64,000 nucleotides of DNA from NCBI GenBank assembly GCA_963662175.1, contig OY759223.1:18081460-18145459 (forward strand), in the 5' to 3' direction. The notes beneath the pieces were generated by a model, which did no database searches, was not told where the DNA came from, and saw only the letters and a program-made list of their open reading frames with translations. The translations under genes were made by a program, and so were the position numbers. The DNA comes from Aradus depressus. Taxonomy: Eukaryota; Arthropoda; Insecta; Hemiptera; Aradidae. This document shows positions 49,701 to 61,700 of the stretch, in pieces (positions within the stretch are counted from its first letter, which is position 1; each line of letters begins with the position of its first letter).

Positions 49701-52700
49701 TTTAGTTTAAGTTTTATTCTGGTTTTATGCACTTTCATAACAATAATTAAAATATTAATAAACAAATAATTAAAACATTCTACATGGTTTTGTTGGTGTA
49801 ACTTGTATTTTTCTGCCCGATGAGTTAACTGATTTAACATTTTTTGGGACGCCATTTTTGTACTTACATAAAAGCCAAATTTCAAAAATGTGAGAGGCCT
49901 CACTTTTTTTTATGGTATAAAGAGTGGCGATAGTTATTTAAAAAATTACAAAAATTTTTGAAACGCATTTTGGAAAAAAAAACTGGTTAGTTAGGGGGTT
50001 AAAGATCCCTATCCTAGGTGAATAAAAATTCAGGATAGGCAAAATTTAGGACTCCCACAGTAGAGTCGGGCTCATTTCCCCCAATGACGAAAGAGCGCTC
50101 TAGTAGTAGGTGATATGACCTCGTAGTTAGGGATCTATCGATACATGTAAATACGAGTGAAGTATCGATGCTTTTATCCGATACCAAGCACTTGTGGTAT
50201 CGATACTTTACTTTCGATACCAAGTAGGTATCGAATAGATATTACTTGTATCGATTCAAAGTACTCGTTTCAAATTTCAATAATTAAAAAAAATTATATA
50301 AATTTTTCAATTCGTCAAAATCGTTCACCGTTTAATTTCTTACAATTTTCTTTTATTCGTTGATGCAGTAAAATACTGAACTCAAATTCCGGTCCACGGA
50401 CAAATGATACTTGTATATATGGATGGTGATAACCTCATGAGTGATGTGATCACGCAGTCTGCATGATGTCTGAGGATTTAGGAGCCCTTAACTGGTTTTG
50501 GAGGGAGAGCAGAAAAGTTAATTGATTAATTCGTTCTGGGGAAGTACATTGTCGGTGATTTACCAGAAGTAAGCTGGTGTAACCTCTAAATGTAATGATC
50601 TGAGAAAAATAAATTTTATTCGGCCATGAAAAATTTATTCCGGGTATATTACCAGTCACTGAAAGAGTTTTAATTTTTAATTAATTGTAAAAAGGAAAAT
50701 AATTAATTATCATCATGATAATTGGATGTTATATATCGCATCCTGAGGAGTTAGCTGTGTAATTTAGACTTTCACGACCCCAGCTATACCTACCTAGTGT
50801 AGAGGTAGTTATGTATTCAGTCAGAAATTCGATGTTCAGTTTTACCGAAATTGATTCAAAAATTGAAAAAAAATAATAAAAATATATGTGTATGCAGTTA
50901 GTACACACATTTGTGTAACTTCCATACCTAACTCTTCTAGTTTCAGTTTCTCTTTGTGCTAATAGACTATATTTCTATGTTAACTATTTTTATTAACATT
51001 GGAACAGGATAGGAAATAATTGAAATCAGGAATTTTTTTAAAAACATTTATATATATATATTTTTTTATTTATAAAGATACAACTGTTGCTAGGGTGCAA
51101 CAACCAGTATCTATGATGGTATTGATATGTTGGGCATGTGTGAGGAAGGCCACCCAGTGGTAGGTCCTCGGGACGAAAATTTATCTTAATTATTAGGACA
51201 AGAACAGAAAAAAAAATATAAAAAAAAAAAATAAAAAGGAATTGAAAGAACATTTTGATGGATGGGTAAAAGAGATGATGAAAGTAAAGGAAAATAATGT
51301 AAAAAAAAATTTAAGAACGAATAGGATTCAAGGTGGCAGTAAGTCGCGGTTCCATCTTCTCTTCAACCTTCGTTGGGGTTTTTGTGGTAAGTGTTGTGAA
51401 GATAAAGTATGTATTTCTGGGTTTGTATGTGTGTAAAGTTTTCTAAAAAAACGTATGTAAGTAGTTTGAATTGTGTCGGGTACTGTGTGTATCATAAGAT
51501 CGTTATGAAGTGTTCTGTTTAGGTATGGGGGGCATTGTAATGTTGGTAACAATTTTTATTTACTCTTAAGGTTACATTAATTTATTAACTTATAGAGGTT
51601 AGGTTAGGTTTATGTATGACTCATGCCCGGGCTTTAACTACGAGGTCATATTGCCAACTACCAGAGCGCACTTTCTGGTGGACACGAACCCGACTCTACT
51701 AGGGGAGTCCTACATTTTTATTCACCTAGAGTAGGGGTCTTTAAAGAGCACCTGTCATCTCGGGACCATCGCTTAACGTCCCATTGGAAGGATGGCGTGC
51801 TTAAGTTTATTTTACCTCCCAGATATAATAAACTTAGGGCCTCGGCTGGGTTTAGAACCAACGACCTTGAGCTCAGAAGGCAAGACATACCAGCCTTATT
51901 TCTTTATGTCGTACAAATAGTAATCACAAAAATTCAACATTTCAAAGGAATAATAATCGCCACAAAACTATCGATGACACAAAAAATCGATACTGAACCA
52001 ATGAATATCGGGTATCGACCATCGATACTCATCTCTATTCAGAAGTAAGGAGGAAGTCTTGGTCAAATATATTTTTTATGAAATTACGAAATAATTCTTT
52101 AAATTGCACTTCTTTGCTGAGGATTTTTTTGGATAAGCTATTATAATAAGTGGCAAGCTATTTATAGTTCATGTATTATTATTTACCGACTATGACGAAA
52201 TTTCAATTAATAATTGTGCAGTACACAACCGAAAATGCAATGGAATAATAGTATATAATAACCATCTAATGAGACTTGTTGACAATGTAATTTTCCTGAT
52301 TGCATAGGCATTAGGATATTTACCAGATAAATAAGACTGGGAATTTCAATGTTTTTTTTTGTTGTTGCCAATTATTCCAAATTGACTTTGTGATTATTTA
52401 TAAATGTCTGATGCATTCTACGACTCAGATACCTTAATAACTGCCGATGTAATGAATGTATCGACGCATGTAGTATGAAGGTTGAGAAGCTCCTATATAA
52501 GTCAATTTTTGATTTTTAGCCCAAACATTCGACTGACGTGAGAGCGAAAACTTAAATGAATAATTCGTTTTGGCGAAGTACATTTTTTTGATTCACCGAC
52601 GACTTTTTGCTAGTCTCTTCGTTAGTGCGAAAGTAACTGATCTTCACTGAAGCAAACAAAAATAAATCAGTTATTTAAATGGAGTGGAATTTTTGAGTTT

Positions 52701-55700
52701 ATAGTTATTTTAATTAATTATTACCCCAGCTATAAAAAGTATAGGGGAAGTTATGTAATTGATCAATAATTCGATGCAGCTTTCAACGGAATTTCATGTC
52801 TTTCTCCTGTTTCCAAAATGAAAAAAAATCTACGATAACTCCCGATAGAATTAATGTATCGACAGGAAATTTTATGTGTGCATCCAGAACCCTCTAAGGA
52901 CGACATTTATTCATTTTCAGCGGAATCAGCCAAATGGGGTGGGGCGATCAAAGGGGACTATAATATATCTACCAATGTTTGAAGTATCGACACAAAATTT
53001 AGTATGAAGATTCAGAAGCCACTTAGTAAGACAAATACTGACTTTTTGAGGGCGCCGCGACGGTAGCTCAGTGGTATGCCTGATTGTCTTCTGAGCTCAA
53101 GAACGTGGGTAAGAAACCCGACCGAGGCCCTAAGTTTATTTTATCTGGAGGGTAAAATAAACTTAAGCACGCCGTCCTTCGGATGGGACGTTAAGCGATG
53201 GTCTCGAGCCTGTACGATGTCAGGTACTCATTAAAGATCCCTGCCCTAGGCGAATAAAAATTTAGGACTCCCACAGTAGAGTCGGGCTCATGTCCACCAG
53301 AGTGACGAAAGAACGCTCTGGTAGTAGGCGATATGACATCGTAGTTAAAGCCCGGGCATGAGTCATAAAACCTAACCTAACCTAAATACTGACTTTTAGC
53401 CCAAATGGTTGTTTAGCTTTGGAGTTACACCGAAAACGTACTTAATTAATACTTGCTGGGGAAGCACATAGCCGGTGATCCACCTACGATTTTTTTTCTA
53501 TGCAACCTATTTTTTCTTTCATTTTGAAATGAATATTTCAATTATTTGCTGATTTTTTCAATGAATATTTCAATTATATGCGGATTTTTTCAATGAATAT
53601 TTCAATTATATGCGGATTTTTTCAATGAATATTTCAATTATATGCTGATTTTTTCAATGAATATTCTAATTATATGCGGATTTTTTCAATGAATGTTTCA
53701 ATTATATGCTGATTTTTTCAATGAATATTTCAATTATTTGCTGATTTTTTCAATGAATATTACAATTATATGCGGATTTTTTCAATGAATATTTCAATTA
53801 TATGCGGATTTTTTCAATGAATATTTCAATTATATGCTGATTTTTTCAATGAATATTTCAATTATATGCTGATTCCTTGAACAATATTTGTCCTCGATTA
53901 GTTCCCTTAGTCGACGCTTTACTTTACTTAAAATAGTGACGAATTTAAGCTTTCTAAGCATTTGAAGATATATATTCATTTATTTATTTCAAATAATATT
54001 TTTATCCAATACCAGCCAAACGAGTTCTTGTTTCTCCGCATTTTCATCATGCTTGTCCGCATCTTTCCAATAATACGTAAAAAATTAGGAACTTTGTTTA
54101 CATTATTTACGAAGGCCGACAAATAACCACCCAATGTTTTTTGTTGTTTTTGTATAATCTCTTTTATTGGCATTTAAAAATAAATCAACATAAATGTAAA
54201 TATAAATTTGAACATTTTTCTTGTATATTTCACCAAATATGCGCACTTTAACTTATTTTGTTAAAGCCATTTTATTTTTATTTTTTAAGGACATATCAGA
54301 CTAATAGTATTAATGTAATTGTCTAATTCAAAAGGAGGAAAATTGTAAATACAGGTTTTAAAAACCAGTTGTTGGTTTTAAATAAATAATCTGGCGGCTT
54401 AGGATAATAGAATTTTTTTTGGTTCCTTGTTATGCAAAAATATACAATACATTATAATTGAAAGAATTTTTGGCGCAAAATATACTTTAAAACACTTGTT
54501 ATTAGTTAGTTATTGTGACCTACGACCGGGCTTTAATTACAAGATCATATCGCCTACTACCAGAAATTTGAAATTGGTGAAGTTGTGCCCGACTCTACTC
54601 TGGTTGTCCTAAATTTTAAGGTTTATTCACCTAGGGTCCCGCCCTTTTCAAATAAAAGTTGTAGAAAAAACTAAAAGGGATATTTTATAGTGAATACTTT
54701 TTTGCAGGTTGCCTGGTTTGCGTCATAGATACCGAAAACCGTCCTAAAATGTCAATTGGAAACTATTTTTTTGGAAGTTTGCTAGATTTATGCGAGAAGG
54801 GTTAGCTCTATCGAAAAAGTGGTTCTTATTAAATTACCAAAATGTGTCATCGCTAATGTGACGTCAGACATAGGATCAATACGATTTACATTTTTCTTTT
54901 GCAATCACAATTTATCCCGATAGTGTTTTTTTTCTTTTCCTGAAGAAGCTAACTCTCGTTTTTTTTTTATTGTTTCAAGCAGCATGCACAAGGTTTTTTC
55001 ATAAAAAATCTAAGAGCCTGCTACCGGCGCGTTTTTAGATGCACCTTGCACATGTGCAACACAATCCGTTGCGTCAATCCTTGACGGAGCTCGGGATTTA
55101 AGTGAGGGCTATGACGAGTTGATCGGCCGGTGGTCGTGCCTTCCCTGTCACACTGCTTTCTTTTTCTCCCACCAGAAGTCGCAAAACCGGCTGAAGATTG
55201 GGTAGCAGGTCTCCGTCAACAGCTGTTACAGGTACCCAGGATACGACCGGGTCCACCCTGGCCTGTTCGTACAGCAGTCTCGGAACTTTGTGACCAACCT
55301 TGTAACCGGAGAACTATTTCATTATATTTCAAAACATATAGTACATTTATGCTGATTTTCCACAACTATACCAGATACCACAGCTAGTTTTTACATTTTA
55401 CGTTTAATGTGGTTAAATAACTATAAGTAATGAAGAGAAAACTTTCCTAACCAGAATTAATTTCCATATTACAGCAGCATTGAGAATGGAAGAATAACTT
55501 CCTTGGGAATAATAATAATTTCACATTAAAATGAAACAATGTACCTATCTTAATACCAAAAGGAAACATGAATTACAGTTAATCAGTTAGATTAGATCAA
55601 ATTAATGGTAGAGGAAGTAATTTCAATAGAGTCGGAAATAAAGATAATCTGGGCAAGTTAAGAGTTGTTGATTTTTGCCGGAACCCCCCGGCTAGGGTTC

Positions 55701-58700
55701 AACAATAAATCTATAAAACAAAAAGCCTAAAAGGAATTTATTTATAAATTTATAAAAAAAATTTTCTGAAAACAAGTTTTTTTTTACCTCCATGTTTTAA
55801 TTATAAAATCATATATGTATAATTTTTTGATTTAAAAAAATACTAGAAATATGTAAAATACAAAACAGTTGGTGCGTTAAAATTTACAACTAAATACGTT
55901 TCAAAATTCTTGTCTGAAAAACTGTGCCGCCTTCTCTAAGTACATATGTGTTTTAGCTGGGAAAACGATATCCCAACGCTGACGCTTGTGATGGGTCATT
56001 TTTTTGTAGCTGCTTATAATGTCAGGTTGTAGATACAATCCAATATCTTCACCATTTATGGCCGCATTGTACTTTTTGAGTTGGTCATATCCGGGATTTT
56101 TTTCTCAAAACTGTTGTAAATTTGTCGATTAACAAATGTATACATTTTCAAACTAACAAATAAATTTTCTAATTACGACAAAATATGCAATTTTGTGGAG
56201 TAAAACCCTAAAACGTGCAATTTTGCTCAAAAAGTTAAAAACGTGCAATTTCGTGCAAAATAATTTATGTATATTAATCAGGATGCTTTAATTCGTAAAA
56301 ATAAATTTAATGATTTCAAGGAAACGAAAAAAAAAAATGCAATTGCACGGGAATGCAGGCTCTACACATGAGCTATGTTTGAACCAGGCTTATAAGGATA
56401 CTAGCAGTAATACCCGGCGTTGCCCGGGGAACTTTGACTTTTCTTCCAATATCTCCTATAAGGCTATTCAGTTCCTCGACAGTACATTCATGATGTTATA
56501 ATTTTCAATTATTCATACGAAATAAGGCTTATAGTCCTTCAACTGTAGTAACGCTAGCTTTGGAGCTAAAACTAATTTATTCAAAAAGATTTCTCATTAA
56601 TCGTTGCAATGGTTTTCGAGTTACAAAGATTGCGTGGGTGGATGCTGGGATGGACCAGATATTGAGGTACTATTACGCCTATAACCTTCCATAGACGATG
56701 ACGAACAAATTAAAAAAAAAAATAATCAAATCCATCAAGCCGTTCGTGAGTTATAGCGGTACAATGCACAGACATTTTCAGCTATATATATATGATAACA
56801 TATGTAATTTTATGTGAATCCAATCAATAGTTAAAGTGCTAGCATAGATCGATCTACGGAATCTCAAAAATCCGTTCACAAGAAAATCTATCCCCCCTAA
56901 TCCCGTCCTTCTTTTGGTCTATTTGGTGGAATTTGGAATACAGTGGTGGATTAACCAATAGGCAAACCTAGGCAGGTGCCTAGGGCCCTCGATGATAAAG
57001 GGGCCCCCGATGCTGAATGCCCCAATGTCTAAAAAAAAAAAAAAAACCTTGTCACTTTTAAAATGATTTTACACGCTTTTGGGAAAAATAATTCAGGTCA
57101 AATTTGACAAGGAATTTGACCCGATTTATTTTTCCCAATAAAAGGTATGAGGGGGCCCCCTATTAAGCATGATTTTTTTTTTTAATAAAAAAAACAAATC
57201 GGCTTTTTTATTTTTCAAAATGTTATTTCAGTTTTCCCAAAAAAGGTAATAGGTCAATAAATTCATAAAAAAAATTGCTGAAAAGTTTTCGTTTTTTATG
57301 GGGGGGGGGGGGGGGGGGGGGGGTTAAAAATAGGGGGACCCCACATTTGCACATTTGCAATCACCTAGGGCCCCGCCAGAAGCTTAATCCGCCACTGGCT
57401 GAATATATACTGGTTTTGTCCTCATTTTGGATAGACATATAAAATTTCGTGTCGATAAATGCATTCAATCGGGAGTTATCGTGTTCACAGACACAGATAG
57501 AATTTTTTTAAGGAAAAATTAATTTTGTTGGCTTCTTCAGATCTACTATATATTATTAAATAATATGAAATACATTTTTTTTAATCATTCGGACTTCATG
57601 AGCCATTTTCATATATCACTGGAAAAATTTAACAATAAATGTTTAGAATTACATAATATTGATGTAACTATTTACCTACCTACTATATATGTCGTAAATG
57701 CTCAGCAAACATAAGTATATAATAAATCAACCTTAATTAACTATTATTAATACTAACTTTTATTCATACAAGTATTGATTTATTATATCCCTATGAACAT
57801 ATAATGTTTGATATTTTGATGAGTATGTTTTAGTAACATAGTTCACAGCAATATTATGTAATACTAAACAATTATTGTTAAATTGTTACAGTGATGTATG
57901 AAAATGGCTCATAGAAGCCGGAACGTCAGAATGATGAAATAAATAACAAAATAGTACACCTAAAGAGGCCAAATTAACTTTCCCTCAAAATATTCACAAG
58001 GTCAAAACCACTACTGAAAAAGATAGATTTTTTTTTTTTTGAAACTAGAGAGTCGGAAAAATTTTAGTTAAAATTTGACCAGTTACATAATTTCCCCTGT
58101 ACCTTGTATAACTGAAGAAGTAAAAAAAAACACAATTAGTTCTCTGAAGTTGAGATATGAAAACTGTCATCATGAATCTTCCTAGTTTATTGACTCTATA
58201 AAAATAATCTTTCTGATAAAATGTCTACAATGTAATTTATTAATTTTTTACTATATAATTAGTTTAACCAAAAGTTAGACCCACAAAATATAGGTATTTT
58301 ATGTTGACCTGAAAACATAATTTTTATGACGACCTTGACATAAGAACGTGACACAAGAACATTTTCTCTTTCAAAACATTCCTGAAATAAAGGTTATAGA
58401 AAGTTGTGTCTGTATCATATTGTTATTTGTATTCAAACTAAGGCAGGAAGGATAGTCCCGAATTTCCTGTAAACAAAGTTTTCTCTTAATTTATCATAAC
58501 AAAATTTCCACGAAAATTGTTTTTAAGACAGGAAGGACACTATGTTTTTAGATTCACTATAAATGTTGTCAATAATTTATGTAAAATAACGATACAAATC
58601 ATTAAGATGTATGGAAAATAAATATGTGATCTGGCCATTCCAGGACTTGAGGGCGCCGGTAGCTCAGTGGTTGTTTTCTGAGCTCAAGATCGTGAGTTCG

Positions 58701-61700
58701 AAACCCGACCGAGGCCCTTAGTTTATTTTATCACGCCGTCCTTCGGATGGGACGTTAAGCGATGGTCCCGAGCCTGTACGATGTCAGGTACTCGTTAAAG
58801 ACCCCTACCCTAGGTGAATAAAAATTTAGGGTAGGCAAAATTTAGGACTCCCACAGTAGATTCGGGCTCATGTCCACCAGAGTGACGAAAGAGCGCTCTG
58901 GTAGTAGGCGATATGACCTCGTAGTTAAAGCCCGGGCATGAGTCATAAAACCTAACCTAATTCCAGGACTTTCTTATACGTATCACATTTATATATCATT
59001 CTTCTCAAAATCATTTTATACTGGTGTTATTGGGTATATGTAAGTAATGAACTGACGTCAGCTATATTTCATTGTACAGCATAATTCTGAGAGTGACTTT
59101 CTTATACCAAGTAATGAGGAGGAGGACGAGGGGAGACAGAGTGATCTGTAAATGCGTGGTTGGTATAAGGAAATCCTGGTATGACCAATTCACATATATT
59201 TTACTTTTTTCAAAATAATTTTTCATACAAACTACCAATAATAAAAAAATATTTTATACTTCATTACTACGCGATGCAATTTAAACATTTTGAAATATTT
59301 AGTACATACATTTATTTTTTATTGTTTGACGCGCTATAACTTTTGTTGTATTGATCCTATCTTAAATACAAGGACTTTAAACGATTGGAAATGTGATAAG
59401 AAACATTTTTGGTAAGAACCAATGTTTTGATGGGGCTGACCGTTTTCATGTAAATCAAGGAAACATCTAAAAATATGTTTCAAAACTACATTTCAGGAAT
59501 AGTTTTCAACTTATATCTCAAAAACCGGACGACCTATGAAAAATCGTATCGTGCAAAAAATATATATTTTAGGTTTTTCTACAACTATTACTTGAAACAA
59601 TTTTTGATTAGGTCATAAACATAAGAGATATCTTGTAAAATGTACATAGGCCTCGGAGTAAAGAGGTCTCAATTTTCATCCGATTTCGGCCACAATCTAA
59701 TCAGATCTAAGCTAGCACAAGTGACCCTGTCATTCTAAATTTCAGGTTCATAGTTACAATCGGGATCAGGGAACCTTTAAACCTCGATCTCGTATTTTCG
59801 TACGGTTACAGTACTTTCTTATACTATAGGTATACGAAAATAATATAGGTATACGAATATATAAGTACGAAATTATACGAAAATAATAACTTTAAAATTC
59901 ATTGTGTGGTTATTTATTTTTTTTTTTCAGAAGACGACTTCATAATGCTGATGAATTTCATTATACAAGATCTACTGTTGTGAGAAAGAAATAAAACAAT
60001 GTGTTTCTTTGGTTTACAAGGACATTTTGGAACTAAGAGCTTTTGAATCATAATTATATTTTGTAGATAATTTTTATTAGGAATTTATTAACATTTATTA
60101 ACGACGCCGAAGGTACATCTCCTGTTTTAGCAAGTTCTCTCATGGGACTCCTCTATAACATGAAGACAAAGCTCTTCGGAGGTCAGCGCACACACTGTAT
60201 TGTTCTTGTCATTGTCAACAGGCTAGAACATTGGTGGTATGGTTGCAGTGTCATTTGGTTGAGGGCGAAGAAGTCTGATCGAGTCTATTTGCTTCTTCAT
60301 TGCTATGATCAGGGCACTCTGACGGTATGATAGGACGCCTTGAAGTCGCACTCCTCCTCAAGGCCTCTTACATCTCCCGGCCACTTCCTCTCCTTAGCTC
60401 AAGATGACATCTCTGTTTCCCGACTACTTCACAATACGTTTCGTCAATTCCTCTCGCCGCTCGAACTTCTGCCATTTTTTCACTAATAAAACCATATTCC
60501 GTCGTCACTCTCAGTTCCTGCAGGTTCCACATCCTTTCAACAACCCGAAAATAATCCGACTTCGGAATATCGGTAATCGCGAATATCCTGCACACTGTTG
60601 TTACTCCTGATGACGAGGATGTGGTTCGTTGACTGCCAGTAGTACTTAGCAGATGAAGGAGGCAGAAGTTGTTCATCCTTTCACCATTAAGGTTGACCTT
60701 ATAGTCTTTGGGATCCAGGCATTCATGCTGCTTACCCAACTGAGCATTAAAGTCTCCGATCACGATTTTCATGTCATGTCTGCGGCAGCGCTCATAGGCG
60801 GTTATCTGCTCTTTGTAGAACTTGTCCTTCATGGGTACCTGCATATTTACGCATTTATACTATAATTTACGTGTTTATTCCCAAATGAGACAAAATAATT
60901 TTTTTTATTGAAAATGATTGAGCATTTTTTATAAAAATCGGGATCTCCGGAAACTTTATAACAGGAAGCAGTTATCCTACTGAATCATTTTTCGAACGGG
61001 CGCTATTGACCGATACTGATAACTCCTCCCCCCAAAAAATGTTTGATACATGACCCATATCGATGAGAGAAGAAAAAAAAGGTGTAACAGAGGGCATACA
61101 ATGGATCATTACCGGAGGCAGCCTATGATATAACCACAAGAACGTGTTGTAACCAGGGAGGTTTAGTCATCTTTTGTACGACAGCATAAAGACTGGTATT
61201 TCGTCACACGGCACACTTACCAGTTATGACCGAATGGAGAATTTAAGGTATGGAATTTTGGCCAAATCTACTCAAGTTAATAGTACTTAACATTTTCTGC
61301 AGACAATATTTTGACATACTTAATAATAAAAAGTCATAGATGAATCACCGGGAGTGTACATCCCCAGCACGAATTAATCAATTTATTTTTTTCTCTTACT
61401 TCAAAACTATTCGGTAAATTTCGTGTTGATACATTCATCATATCGGCAAGTTGAGTAGAGCCACCTCCTTAGATCCCCATTCCTATTCGGCCGATTCCGC
61501 GGAAAATTAATATGTGTCGTTCTTATCTGATTTTGAATTTAAATAAGAAATTTTATGTCGATACATTCATTTTAACGGTAGTAATTATAGTTTTTATATT
61601 AACCCACCCCCTAATCCTCCCTATTCCCATTTGATCAATTTGAAAGATGTTTTTATGGGGTATTGAATTTAAATATAAAATTTCATGTCGATGTATTCAT

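Noticed and set aside
55130..55387. Retroviral-like polyprotein fragment
   Set aside because: Only a loose similarity in one frame with no protease, RT or integrase motif, so it is listed merely as a possibility.
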